Assembly: GCA_900073065.1 (NCBI GenBank)
Contig: FJOG01000075.1
Location: forward strand, 10,280-74,279
Origin: Phialocephala subalpina
Taxonomy: Eukaryota > Ascomycota > Leotiomycetes > Helotiales > Mollisiaceae
Direction of reading: 5' to 3'
Length of the DNA stretch: 64,000 nt
Shown here: piece after piece, positions 32,969 through 43,345 of the stretch
How the letters are laid out: every line of letters starts with the position of its first letter
Numbering within the stretch: position 1 is the stretch's first letter
Made by a program: the position numbers and the translations under genes
Notes under the pieces: generated by a model
What the model was told of the DNA's origin: nothing
The model's input: the letters and a program-made list of their open reading frames with translations, nothing else
Databases searched by the model: none

Positions 32969-33652
32969 TCATAGAGCGGGGAGCAGTGGAATCGCTTCTT
33001 TCGAGGAAGATGTAGAAGTCGAAAAATTTGCTTTTGTTCCGTCTGCCACTTCTGTATGGGTATCTTCGACAGGATCCAGATCAACGCCAAACTCCCAAAG
33101 CCTATGCATGTCTTCTTCCAGGTTGTAGTATTCGTGATGGTCCGGCTTATGTGATCTGCCATATTCAGAGCAACCTGCCGCACCTTCGAAAATTCTTGGG
33201 ACAACGAGGAAGTCGATCCAATGCAATCTCTCTTCTATGCACCAAGACGCAAAGAAGTGCTCATGAAATTGTCTCCATATCCACATCTCCTCCATCACTC
33301 TTCTCCGCCTTCGACTTAGTCGTCTTCGGCGCATCTGCAGATCCTCATTAGCCATGTGCATCTCCGCTAGTCTTCTATCAAGGAACCAACCTGTCATCTC
33401 AACTTCCCCTTCTTGCTCCATAGCCTTCTCAATTGCTCTCCTCCTCGCATGATTCTTCGCCTTCTCAACCTTTCGTGCCTTCTTGCCAGATAGAGGTGCT
33501 AATGGTCCGCTGGTAGGTGTAAGGACGCTGCTGATTCTCGTGCCTCGAGGAGCTTTGAAGACTCCGTTTTTCGCATTGCGTTTTTGGACTTTGGCGCGGT
33601 TGGCGATGCGACGACTCTTTGAGGGAGTATTGGGATTGCCTCGGGAAGCCAT
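32969..33652 (-). CDS. Basic Alb1-like protein (probable ribosome biogenesis factor)
   Basis: This is an intronless frame of 227 residues from ATG 33652 (MASRGNPNTPSKSRRIANRAK). The first 90 residues are very basic, and the run SSVLTPTSGPLAPLSGKKARKVEKAK resembles the SxLxPTSGPxAPLSxKKARKLEKK region that I associate with fungal Alb1-domain proteins. Those accompany the pre-60S ribosomal particle with Arx1. After an Arg-rich helix (MRRRRLSRRRRRVMEEM) the rest (from about residue 125) is not recognisable and may be lineage-specific. It is divergent from the BAR-protein gene at 33917, with 264 bp between them. The family assignment is moderate; the gene itself looks real because the frame is long, basic-biased and free of stops. 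Confidence 0.6.
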   Translation of the reverse strand: MASRGNPNTPSKSRRIANRAKVQKRNAKNGVFKAPRGTRISSVLTPTSGPLAPLSGKKARKVEKAKNHARRRAIEKAMEQEGEVEMTGWFLDRRLAEMHMANEDLQMRRRRLSRRRRRVMEEMWIWRQFHEHFFASWCIEERLHWIDFLVVPRIFEGAAGCSEYGRSHKPDHHEYYNLEEDMHRLWEFGVDLDPVEDTHTEVADGTKANFSTSTSSSKEAIPLLPAL

Positions 33653-33916
33653 TGCAGATGACTTCGTTTAGGTAATTGGAGGTGTTATGTTGGACTTTGT
33701 CGAGTTGTGAATGTCCAGGATCATCAGAAATTTTGACGATGTTTTTGGAGGGGCAAGGCTCAGCCACACTAAAAGCCACAATGATGCGGCCTTGGCTTCC
33801 AACTTTGACGTCGCAAATACGACAACACCACATCACCATTCATCTTGTTACACACGCACTCTGTCCTAGAGGACTTCGAAAACTACATTCGATCGACTTA
33901 GAAAGATATCGCAGTC
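33653..33916. promoter_or_regulatory. Shared promoter of the Alb1-like and Rvs161/Hob3 genes
   Basis: Two ATGs face away from each other across 264 bp. The segment contains GTGAATGTCCAGGATC and AACTTTGACGTCGC; the latter includes a CRE-like TGACGTCG. No TATA box is evident, as expected for housekeeping genes. Confidence 0.4.
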
Positions 33917-34956
33917 ATGTCCTGGGCCGGTATGCTTCCTCCGCAGCTACAACGGGCTTTTCGGAATCCAGGAGCGCAGCTGACAGTTCGCAGGCTTCAA
34001 GAAGAATGTTAACCGGGCTACGACCCAGGTGATGATGAAGACAGGTCATGTCGAGAAGACGAATGATAGAGATTACGAGGTGGAGGAGAGGTGGGTTGCG
34101 AAGATCACAATGTGCGAGGGGCAGCGCTGATCATTTGCAGACGATACCGAACAATGGAGGCGGCTTCGATGAGATTACAAAAGGAAGCAAAGGGATATTT
34201 GGACTCTTTGCGAGGTATTCCCGGAATTATTGTTCTCGAATGCGGACGCTGATTGTTGTAGCAATGACTGCCTCCCAAATGCGAATCGCCGAGACCATCG
34301 ATGCTTTCTACGGAGATGCTGGCGCGAAGGATGGTGTCAGTCGAAGCTACAAGCAAGCAGTAGAGGATTTGGATGCAGAGACAATCAAGGCACTTGATGG
34401 ACCATATCGGTGGGTAGCATGATACAAAGGCGAGAGTCAAGCTAATATCTACAGCACAACTGTTCTCGAACCCATCTCGCGATTCTGCGCCTACTTCCCA
34501 GACATTAACGAGTGTACGAACATCATTCCCTATTCTTCAGACATATCCTGACATGATCTAGGCATCAAGAAGCGGAACCACAAACTCCTCGACTACGATG
34601 CGATGCGCGCGAAGGTTAAGAAGCTCGTCGAGAAGCCAGACAAGGACGTCACCAAACTCCCACGCGCCGAGAAGGAAACTGAGATGGCAAAGGCAGCATA
34701 CGAACAGTTGAACGAGCAACTCTTCACCGAACTTCCACAATTGATCGACCTCCGAGTCCCATACCTCGACCCTAGTTTCGAAGCGCTGGTCAAGATTCAA
34801 TTACGATTCTGCGCAGAGGCATACTCGAGAATGGCACAAGTACAACAATACCTAGATGCGGACACGAGAGAGCAGTATGCACAAGGTCATTTGGACAGCA
34901 GGGTAGAGCAGGTACTACAAGAGATTCGGGAATTGAGCATCAGCGGTACGGTTTAG
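33917..34956 (+). CDS. hob3: BAR-domain protein, Rvs161/Hob3 orthologue
   Basis: A membrane-curving BAR protein of endocytosis and actin-patch function. Six exons, 33917-33929, 33994-34090, 34141-34214, 34262-34409, 34455-34513 and 34562-34956, give 261 residues, the usual length for this protein, which has a BAR domain and no SH3 domain. It starts MSWAGFKKNVNRATTQVMMKTGHVEKT, and continues with RRYRTMEAASMRLQKEAKGYL, PYRTTVLEPISRFCAYFPDIN, KKRNHKLLDYDAMRAKVKKLV, then ELPQLIDLRVPYLDPSFEAL and VKIQLRFCAEAYSRMAQVQQY, and ends RELSISGTV. These stretches match the yeast/fission-yeast family almost word for word. Introns are 46-64 bp with GTRNGN starts; the last one splits a Cys codon (INE-C-IKKRN). 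It shares its promoter with the Alb1-like gene. Confidence 0.95.
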
Positions 34957-35386
34957 AGGTTCGGATGGGAATGTCGATGTAATACCAGGGTCGGAGTTTG
35001 GAGTCCTCGATGACTTTCTAATAAAATGCGAAATCCTTCAACATTTTTGGATCTGGTCGTGAATAACTCTGGTTTTGGTCTGCGTTGGATTTTGGTGATA
35101 TCAAAGAGAATCTGCCTTGGTAATGGCTGATGACTGCGCCACAGCCGCCGAATGACTCTTCAATTCGAAAAACGGACTGACAAAGCAGCAGAAATAGGTG
35201 TATGACATATCGACGAAAGAATAAAGAACCTCGAATCTCCAAAACTCCAAAACTCCAAAACTCCAGAGAAACAACCCTACTATCAATTTTCCGAGATTTC
35301 AAAAGTCCCGTCCCGATATTCACATTTTCAGGGCGTCATTGTAGGGGCAAATCTCAGCCTTGCAGAATCCCTGCGCGGATCACCAA
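34957..35386. other. Intergenic with a short CTCCAAAA tandem
   Basis: The segment between the BAR-protein and peptidyl-tRNA hydrolase genes holds CTCCAAAA repeated three and a half times at 35237-35264 (an 8-bp unit). Otherwise I see nothing in it. Confidence 0.5.
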
Positions 35387-36130
35387 AAAATGTCTCGGCC
35401 GAACGAAACCTCCCAAAAACTTACAAGAAAACAACGCCGCCGCCAACAACAGCTCCAAACTCCTCCCGACTCCGACAACGATGCATATGCCTCGAATACG
35501 ATAGCAGAAACGTCCTGCACAATAACATCCTCAACGCCATACCAACTCTCACAACCCCTCGACAGCGCGCCAATGTCGGGTCCAATAAGGTTGCTAGTCT
35601 GTTCGATTGGCAATCCAGGACAATATCTCAATACACTGCACTCTGCAGGTCACAGCGTATTGAATGTCCTCGTTTCGAGTCTCGCGTATCCCCCATTCCA
35701 GAAGTCGAGGGCGGTTGGAAACGGACTCCTTTCCCAGGGTTCAGAGTTCACATTCTGGCAATCGACTTCTTTGATGAACGTTTCCGGTCCCGGGGTTGTG
35801 AAGGCATGGACACAATTCCAAAGGGAATCGAGAGGGGAAGCAACGAAACTGGTTGTTGTGCATGACGAGTTGGAGTTGGGGCTGGGGCAGGTGAAGGTTA
35901 AGATGGGGAGTGCGAGTGCGAAGGGGCACAATGGACTGAAAAGCATAAATGGGCTGTTGAAGGGAAGCGACTATACCCGGATAGGCGTGGGCATTGGACG
36001 ACCTGAAAGCAGAGATCCTGATACAGTGGCCAACTATGTTTTGCGAAAAATGAGCGGTGTTGAGAAGGGGAAGATTGAAGGGTCTGCCGGAAGAGTGTTA
36101 GAGGAGCTGAGGAGATTGAGTGAGGGTTGA
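35387..36130 (+). CDS. Peptidyl-tRNA hydrolase, PTH1 family
   Basis: It cleaves peptidyl-tRNA released from stalled ribosomes. A single exon from ATG 35387 gives 247 residues; there is a longer in-frame extension to 35360 but no ATG in it. The first 60 residues are basic and then Ser/Thr-rich (TRKQRRRQQQLQ), which could be an organelle-targeting or unstructured extension. The catalytic core is complete: CSIGNPGQYLNTLHSAGHSVL (catalytic-site Asn and His), TSLMNVSGPGV (Asn), VVVHDELELGLGQVKVKMGS (Asp), AKGHNGLKSI (second Asn) and YTRIGVGIGRPESRDPDTVANYVL. The region ends in a helix (LEELRRLSEG). No introns and no lesions. The bacterial-type family suggests mitochondrial use, but that is inference. 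Confidence 0.93.
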   Translation, partial: KMSRPNETSQKLTRKQRRRQQQLQTPPDSDNDAYASNTIAETSCTITSSTPYQLSQPLDSAPMSGPIRLLVCSIGNPGQYLNTLHSAGHSVLNVLVSSLAYPPFQKSRAVGNGLLSQGSEFTFWQSTSLMNVSGPGVVKAWTQFQRESRGEATKLVVVHDELELGLGQVKVKMGSASAKGHNGLKSINGLLKGSDYTRIGVGIGRPESRDPDTVANYVLRKMSGVEKGKIEGSAGRVLEELRRLSEG

Positions 36131-37108
36131 GGAGAGAAGGATTCCACCGACAAAGAACAAAAAACGAACACATGCAGATTGCTGCACTTGGATCCGACGA
36201 TTTCCCCGAGCCGGCCGGTAGATGCTTCGAAATCTAGGATCGACCATATACAGGAATAGATTTGGACCCGATGCGCCTTCCTCCCAACGTCGGAAAACGG
36301 GATGGACTTGGAGGTGGCAGACATTGTACATCGGTACTGTAGAGGGCGCTTGCATCTATCTAGGTGCATGTTTAGTAGCACTTTTCTAGGCAGAGTGTGG
36401 AAGAGCCATGGTAAAAGGAACTTAACTCCTGGGCCAGTGATGGCTGCATGTAGGACCAGTGTATAACTTGTAATATGTATTGTACGCTGTATAAAACACT
36501 GTGTATACATTCTAGGGTTGTAAATAATAGGAACTCAAATAGAATACTTTGAACTCAGGTTGCTCATATTTCGCATTCTCTAGTTCGTTGGGCGCTTTGC
36601 TGTCTCTGGCCAAGGTTTCTGAATCTAGGCTATGCACTCGCACGCAAATTTGGGGAACTAAGAAGGTCTCTGGCGGTTTCATTGGTCTCTTATACAGACT
36701 CATGCAGGTATGTAGCGTAGATAAAGTCTCATTGGCAGCGCTTCGAAGCGAAGGAAGTTAGAGCTTAGGTATGCTACACAACCCTGCACTTGTTATTTAA
36801 AATGCTCGCCCCAGATTTCGAAATGCGTTCTTAACGTCAATACCAACTGCGATCTCTGATCATCTTGTAGGACGAAATACTTCTATCCAGTCATCCTCAG
36901 CGATTCAGGAGTCAAATCGTGTACCCATTTCGTCTCAATCCGATACCATGTTACAATTCGTCGAGGCTGATTTATTGTAAAATCAACTCCGTTGGTATTG
37001 CATTTATTTGACGTCAATTTATCTCCCGAATAACTTGTGAGCACTTAGCGATTACAGAAACCTGCCCTTCCGCCTGGCTAGTACCCGACAGTTTTTGAAC
37101 TCTCGAAG
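36131..37108. other. Intergenic, no gene seen
   Basis: This 978-bp gap between the hydrolase and the second HET gene has no convincing frame: the minus frames at 36510-36034 and 36355-36098 are antisense or 3' to the hydrolase and lack motifs. The last 150 bp are presumably the HET promoter. Confidence 0.45.
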
Positions 37109-39136
37109 ATGCTTTGCTCATCTTGTACCTCCTTTCTTCGAGACCACTATTCTAATAATTTCTTCGACGGCGGTCTTTACACACCGTACTATGGTTGTGG
37201 ACAGCGTAAAGTTGATATCAACCAAATGATGTCTGCGGTGCACGAGCGGTGTTATATCTGTACAGCGCTACTGAGGTATTTGGATCGTCGACTTGGAATC
37301 AACGTACTGGCAACGATACCGCAAGGTCTACAGCTGCTTTACGGCTTGAACGCACACGGCTCTCTCTACTTCAGACACAAGATCTCAGATGAGTCAATGG
37401 CTCTTTCGGGAGACGGTACGCAACAAAGCCTTATCCAGTGTATTCCGATCTCTCGAGATGGCCAAAGGACGTGTGAGGCTGGTAGCTGCGCGATGGGAAA
37501 GGAAGATATTATGAATCGAGCTTTTCGATGGTACAGGGATTGCCTCGATCGACATTCAGCATGCGCCGGGGACATCGACGAGGCCTTTTCGCCGCCTCGT
37601 CTGCTTGAAGTCACCAATGATTCGATCAGATTGGTTGAGACATTGGCAAGTCACACATACGGAGGATATGCTACTCTTAGCTATTGCTGGGGCCCTAATC
37701 CTTCTCATCTCACACTTTGTGATATTACGTACGAAGATCTATATGAAGGGATCCGAATCTCCGATCTTCCGCAAACGTTTCGAGATGCTACGACTATTGC
37801 AAAACAATTTGAGCTCAAGTACTTGTGGATTGACTCTCTCTGTATTCTACAGTCCGGGGAAGGAAGCTCCGAAGATTGGCAGAAACATGTTCGACTAATG
37901 AGCTCAATCTACTCTAATTGCATGGTCAACATTGCGGCAACACATGCTTCGAATGCTAATGGAGGCCTCTTCTCTGTTCGAGACACTAGAGATGTCGAAC
38001 CTTGTCTGATAGATTTGGTGACACATAAGACACCTGTCAGCGAGGGAGCTCAAGCTGGGTTAGAGACATATGTGCTCGTCGATCGCGACCTATGGCACAG
38101 GACTATCGTCGATTCGCCATTAAATTCGCGGGGTTGGGTATTCCAGGAACGGCTACTTGCTCCAAGAACGATTCATTTTGGGAAAGAACAACTGTTTTGG
38201 GAATGTTCAGAGCTGCAGCCCGCATGTGAGACGCTACCGGGCACAACGCTCACCTCGGGATGGAATTTACGCCCGGACGACTGGGAGTTCCACCGTCCTT
38301 TCGTTTGGAACATGAACCTCGAACAAAGCTCCAAGATACATGAGTTTCTAGGCGAATCGACTTCAGAGACTTCGTATGAACTCCAAATATGGAATTTTAT
38401 GGTTCAAGCTTATTCAATGACGCGACTTACATATCCTGAGGATAAACTTCCAGCTATTGCTGGCGTTGCTCAGCGAATCGCTGGGGTATTGCAAGACGAC
38501 TACGCTGCAGGTCTCTTCAGAAAAAGTCTACCGAATTCCCTTCTATGGTGGTCGACTAATGCAAAACGTGCCTGCGACTATCGGGCTCCTTCGTGGAGTT
38601 GGGCATCTATGGATGGCCAGATCCATATGTATGATAATCGTCAGGCACATCACCGTTATCCCGATCACGCAATCGGACCTACTTTCCGGTACGGTAGTGC
38701 TTTAAGCAGCGTTAGGGACGTTACTATTACACTCGTTGACGAGAAAAATCCATTCGGTCAAATTCGTGCGGCTTCTTTAGTCTTGAATGGCCCCAGCTGG
38801 CAAATGATGCAATCGAGTAGGATCAAGGACGACAAGATCCAGGTGCTCCATCAAGGATCTCCAGTCGAAGTCGGTGTTTCTACAAGAAACCTGGACAACG
38901 AACTAATAGACAAGCAAGATTCAAAAATTACCTTGATATGCATTACAGAATATACCTGGGACATCATTATTCAATTTCATGGTGTAAAGTCCTTCCGGAT
39001 TGCCCAAGGACTGGTTCTGCAGGAGAAGTGGAGCGCGAGCAATCTACTGGAGTATGTTCGAGTAGGGACTTGGGAATCGGCTAGTTTGGCGAAGCTTCTC
39101 AGTACAACGACTCCGACGGACGTGACAATCATTTGA
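37109..39136 (+). CDS. HET-domain protein, second copy (different subfamily)
   Basis: This is an intronless 675-residue frame from ATG 37109 (MLCSSCTSFLRDHYSN). The N-terminus carries a Cys-rich start and HERCYICTALL, common before HET domains. HET motifs: GGYATLSYCWGPNPSHLTL (about 185-203), LPQTFRDATTIAKQFELKYL, WIDSLCILQSGEGSSEDWQKH (about 240-260), YSNCMVNIAATHASNANGGLF and, further on, LNSRGWVFQERLLAPRTIHFG with QLFWEC. It differs in layout from the minus-strand HET protein at 25018: the core WIDSLCI lies about 240 rather than 100 residues from the start. Intact. A role in self/non-self recognition is inferred from the family; the partner is unknown. Confidence 0.95.
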   Translation: MLCSSCTSFLRDHYSNNFFDGGLYTPYYGCGQRKVDINQMMSAVHERCYICTALLRYLDRRLGINVLATIPQGLQLLYGLNAHGSLYFRHKISDESMALSGDGTQQSLIQCIPISRDGQRTCEAGSCAMGKEDIMNRAFRWYRDCLDRHSACAGDIDEAFSPPRLLEVTNDSIRLVETLASHTYGGYATLSYCWGPNPSHLTLCDITYEDLYEGIRISDLPQTFRDATTIAKQFELKYLWIDSLCILQSGEGSSEDWQKHVRLMSSIYSNCMVNIAATHASNANGGLFSVRDTRDVEPCLIDLVTHKTPVSEGAQAGLETYVLVDRDLWHRTIVDSPLNSRGWVFQERLLAPRTIHFGKEQLFWECSELQPACETLPGTTLTSGWNLRPDDWEFHRPFVWNMNLEQSSKIHEFLGESTSETSYELQIWNFMVQAYSMTRLTYPEDKLPAIAGVAQRIAGVLQDDYAAGLFRKSLPNSLLWWSTNAKRACDYRAPSWSWASMDGQIHMYDNRQAHHRYPDHAIGPTFRYGSALSSVRDVTITLVDEKNPFGQIRAASLVLNGPSWQMMQSSRIKDDKIQVLHQGSPVEVGVSTRNLDNELIDKQDSKITLICITEYTWDIIIQFHGVKSFRIAQGLVLQEKWSASNLLEYVRVGTWESASLAKLLSTTTPTDVTII

Positions 39137-40189
39137 GCCGTTTCACTCTGGTTACAAGCAACAAAATCAACATCATAGCACACATTGCCGTCATGTCTTG
39201 GGAGAGGGCCGTGTAGGGGGTGATTGTGAGAAGTGGTCATTCTCTTCCAGAGTAGCTCCCGTTGAGATGTTGACGCTGAGGTCTTTTGGAGGTATCTGAG
39301 CCACTGTTCATTTGCTAGGATTGGCCTCTTCCGAATGTATCTCATCGGATACATAAATTGAAGGTTTTGAGTTCAAAACGCTGTAATTGCGAGAAATGCG
39401 AGACTCCTGATGGCGTTGCGAAACTGGGGCAACATTGGCCGAACGCAGAAACTTGAGAGGTATGGGAGCATTGACTGGCTATCCATAGCTCAAGAAGCTC
39501 ATTGAAATGAACGAGAATATGGAGATCAAACATCATGTGCAAGGCTCTGGTTTTGCACTATTTGTTTCTCTCCCAATAAAAGCACACTTGCAGAATGTGG
39601 AAGCTGAGTGTGAATCTCCCGCAGGTCTCGATGCGCTACCAGGTTTTTCATAGCGATCAGCCTCGAACTCAAGCGCCGGTTCTCAGCCAACCCAAAGACA
39701 ACTCTGGATTTGTGGCTTTGTGGCTGCACAAGCTTCTTCTCTTCTGCTGCTGAAACCGTATGCCAACAACTACTGGATGGTGGTACTTGCTAAAGGAAGC
39801 GGCTCGTCGCGCCCTAGTTCTGTTGTCACCCGCAGGAACGCACATCCTATTTTAATCAAGACAAAGCTCTCATGTGATGCGAGAGAGAATCTTCCAGAAA
39901 CATTTCCTCGAAGGGAGTTGTATTTATGCACTGGCAATTGAATTTTCGTTGTTGGTGTGGAAGAAGAAAGAAATGAAGAGGTCTGCGACGAATGGAAGGG
40001 AGAGGGGAATAAAGTTGTGACGGGAAGAGAGACAAATCCCCAAATATACGGAAGGTGCGTATTTCTCAACACGAGACCTCAATTTCATCATTGCAGCCCC
40101 CAAAACCGGAACCAAAAACCACCACCATCAAGAACGCCACACCCCAAAGTCAAACCAATATCAACCTCCCAACCCCGAACACTACAGAA
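39137..40189. other. Intergenic, no gene seen
   Basis: Frames on both strands here (39354-38977 minus, 40072-39770 minus and 39720-39941 plus) lack motifs and overlap one another. Most of the stretch is presumably the 3' region of the HET gene and the promoter of the next small gene. Confidence 0.4.
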
Positions 40190-40627
40190 ATGCTCTCCCT
40201 CCCACCAGGCAAAGTTCTCCTCTCAATCTCAGCCTTAGCCCAGATCCTCGGCCCCTTCATCGCCGATTTCAACGAAACCCACGTCCTGAATCCAAGATGG
40301 CCACCGCATGCACGCTTCCACAATGGGCAGACTATGTCAATGGGTCTACTTCTTGGGCTTTCTTCTTTATATTATACCTTCCGTCCAATGACGACTGTGA
40401 AGGAAGGGAAGGACTTGGTGAAGACCGCTACGTTGCTAGGAGTTCTGTATTGGATCTCAGGCCTGAGTGCAATTCTGTATCCGGGGAGTGGGGCTATTGA
40501 TCCTGAGTTTGGAGAAGGATTTCCTCAGTTTTGGCCATTTGTGGGGTTTGCGGGGTGTAGTTTGGTTGGTGGGTGGTTGGAGGGGAGGAGGATTAATAGC
40601 TTGAGGAGGTTTGAGAAAACGGGATGA
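40190..40627 (+). CDS. Small multi-pass membrane protein, fungal family of unknown function
   Basis: A frame of 145 residues runs from ATG 40190 (MLSLPPGKVLLSISALAQ) to TGA 40625-40627; upstream codons stay open but have no ATG. It has a conserved-looking N-terminal stretch, GPFIADFNETHVLNPRWPPHARFHNGQTM, followed by membrane segments GLLLGLSSLYYTF, TATLLGVLYWISGLSAILY and FWPFVGFAGCSLVGG. The THV.NP.WPPHARFH pattern is one I associate with short ascomycete membrane proteins sometimes labelled DUF6640; their function is not known. It lies 278 bp before the convergent Ytp1-type gene. Confidence 0.75.
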   Translation: MLSLPPGKVLLSISALAQILGPFIADFNETHVLNPRWPPHARFHNGQTMSMGLLLGLSSLYYTFRPMTTVKEGKDLVKTATLLGVLYWISGLSAILYPGSGAIDPEFGEGFPQFWPFVGFAGCSLVGGWLEGRRINSLRRFEKTG

Positions 40628-40904
40628 CTTGGTGGTTGATAATTAATGATATCTGCATGATGGAACATGATATTGGTTGGCTTCGAAGGGAAGCCGATGC
40701 AGTATCACAAAGGCTTTTGGGAAGCTTGCGGTTGCTGCTTTGAACAGTAAATATTCGGCATTTTGTTAGAACTTATGTAAATTATCCCAATATCCTTTAA
40801 ACATAAACGCCATATGCCATGCCATGCCCAAGCCATGCCAACGTTGTTAACAATAGTCTCCCATCAATCAATCCTACAATCTCAAATTCTAATCAGAAGA
40901 AGAA

Positions 40905-42461
40905 TCATGCAACCCTCTCTTCATTGTTCTTCCCCAGTGTACTCGGACTCTCCGGCTGCTCATCATCACTCATCAGCCCTTCCAACTCGAACTCCTCTGC
41001 ATCTCGAATCTGCCTCGAGTCTGTTGGTCTGTGTCCGTTCATGCGAGGCATACGCGCAGGCGCCTCGTCGTCTTTTGGTGGGACGGGAGGAACGGAATTG
41101 ACGGAGTAGAGGTGGAGGAGCATGTTGGTGAAGAGGAAAATTAGGAAGGCGAAGCTGTAGAGAACCAGAATGTAAGAGACGTGGGTAATGCCGGCGTCCG
41201 AAATGAGCTGCATTTGCTCCTCGGTGGCTCCCATGAAGAGGAACCCAGAGGCATAGAGTAACTACTAGAGTCAGCATAATCAAAGAAGAAGCAAAGGGAA
41301 GGCTTACGAATGGTGGGATGTATTGGAAGCTGTTGGCATCACCATCTGCAGAAATGGTGTTCGCATCCTTCAATACGAAAGCCACCTCAATGATTCTCGA
41401 CAAACCGGCCGCCATCAATGTGTATCCGAAGACTGTATGGACCATTGTGCTGAGTGGCAGATGCTGGGGGTGTGCGGACATAGCCCATCCAGTAATAAGA
41501 ATGACGAAACCTGGGATGAAGTTCCTTTTCGGTGATCCATCTCTCTTCCTGCTGAGCCAGACACCTGCGAGACCTGCACACCACCAGATAACACCCATTG
41601 TCGTATGCTGGATATCATTTCCAACCCAAGCTCCACCCCAGCTGTGTTCGGTGAAGGTGTTGACGCAACCCCAAGCCGCGATTAATGCCGAATCGAAGAA
41701 CTCCTGTGATCGTCCCGTCCTCTTCAACCAGACCTGTCCAACCAACATGATGGTTGTGAGAATAACACCATATCCGATGAAAGCGCTTCCCATGATGAAA
41801 TGTGCGAGACATTGTCCGAGATGGTCGTCGCGACAGAATCCCAGTGCAGTAATTCCTCCAAATAGCATTTGTACCCAAGCCAGCACTGGCATCGCCTTCC
41901 CCACAATCCCATGACCCCATACTGCCACTCTTCGAATCTTTCCGTGGAAGCCCTTGGTGATGTGGAACTTGAGGTAAATGCCGAAGACGATTTGAACGAT
42001 GAGCATCAACATCAGCCAGTTGGCAAAGGATGCATGGACGTTCTTCGCAAAAACTTTCCCCTTATGCATGTGTCCCAAGAAGTATGCCACAACTGCAATC
42101 ACCGTTCCCACCACCTGCGTCGGTACATGCCATCGATTCCGGACTATCTGTAGGACAATCAGTATCGTCCAAAAGTTGGGAGGAAAGCCATACCCCAAGA
42201 ACCATTCCTGTCGGGAAGATGATGCCAAACGCAACCATCATCAACAGAATATGAACCCATAATATGGCATCCTGCATTCTCATCAGCACCTGCTACGTCT
42301 GTAGATCCCTTGAATCTGCCACCTACAATCGGCTCCTGGCTCACAAACTCTCCCGTCTGTATCTTCGACATATCGTGACCGTGTGCCTGTACACCTCTCG
42401 CAGAGAACAGCAGACCTATCGAAAGAGCCAGAGATGGCGTGAAGTTCCTGAACCCGTCCAT
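40905..42461 (-). CDS. Ytp1-type membrane protein (DUF2427 + Ytp1 domains)
   Basis: Four exons, 42461-42327, 42271-42194, 42147-41308 and 41261-40905, give 469 residues without a stop. A signal-like start (MDGFRNFTPSLALSIGLLFS) leads to GHDMSKIQTGEFVSQEPI and the DUF2427 membrane region (LWVHILLMMVAFGIIFPTGM, ANWLMLMLIVQIVFGIYLKFH, RRVAVWGHGIVGKAMPVLAW). The Ytp1 domain follows, with FTEHSWGGAWVGNDIQHTTMG, SAHPQHLPLSTMVHTVFGYT and a final segment (ILVLYSFAFLIFLFTNMLLH). Its His-rich helices resemble cytochrome b561 in outline. The tail is acidic and hydrophilic. The S. cerevisiae relative YTP1 has no established function; a quinone- or haem-linked redox role is only a suggestion. Confidence 0.9.
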
Positions 42462-43345
42462 GTTTTGTGCTGTCTGTCCCCTTGTCTCCGCCGTCTGGGC
42501 GCAATCGTTCGATTGTTTCGAAATGTGGGTCGATCCTGGGAGGAAAGGCTTGAAATGGGTGGAGAGCCGCGCGGCGAACAGACCTTTCTCGAGGCTCAGT
42601 GAAGTGCTCGAGAGGAGAAGTCTTCGTTCAATTCTATATACAATTGTTGCAATTAGACACGAACAGGAGTCGTGAGGCTTGGAGGAGGTCTGTTCGGCTT
42701 GCGTGGCGTTGATGTGGGTGTCCCAATCAGCCTGCTCGGATTTCCCGGCATTGAATCTTCGAAATTAGCATCAACACGTGATGAGGCGGTGATGTTCTCA
42801 TTTCGCTCTCTTTTCGTCTTCTCTTCTGTCGTGTAAACAAATTATTCTATGAACTTGCATCTCAAGTGTACATAGAGATACTGACGGATCGAGTGATGCC
42901 GATATTTATCCCTCATGGTAACAATGTCCTACAAGCCACCCAGGAAAGCTGGTTCTGGTGCCACTGTTTTATTCTATCCAGTTGTGTTCTTTGAGCGCTC
43001 GTGGTATTGACATTCTTTCATTATGCTTGTGCCGATAGCTTTAACTATGCAATACATGCGAAATCATTATCTTATGCCTCATATTTTTCGCCCGAATCTT
43101 CATAGGGCATCAACATACAGAGCACATCCGCGTGAATTCAAGTTGGCATATTTTTCTCTTACACGGAGCGAGTGGCTTTTGAATCGAGATCCCCTTATCG
43201 AAAGGCAGATTCTTATTATCATACATCAGTTTGAAATCTCGCGCTCGATTCGCATTCAATCATGGATATCTTTTCTTCGCGTTCTTTGCGTTCTTCCCAT
43301 TCTTCTCCGCCACCCTTTCACCTCACCGTGAGCTGCATATCAACC
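42462..43345. other. Intergenic, no gene seen
   Basis: The segment holds the promoters of the Ytp1-type gene and of the coiled-coil ORF. An alternative in-frame ATG for the latter lies at 43262. Nothing else is recognisable; AAATATTTATCCC and other AT-rich stretches near 42840-42920 are ordinary. Confidence 0.45.

Noticed and set aside
35237..35264. CTCCAAAA repeats as a regulatory array
   Set aside because: Only three and a half units of a simple repeat; nothing suggests a binding-site cluster beyond chance slippage.
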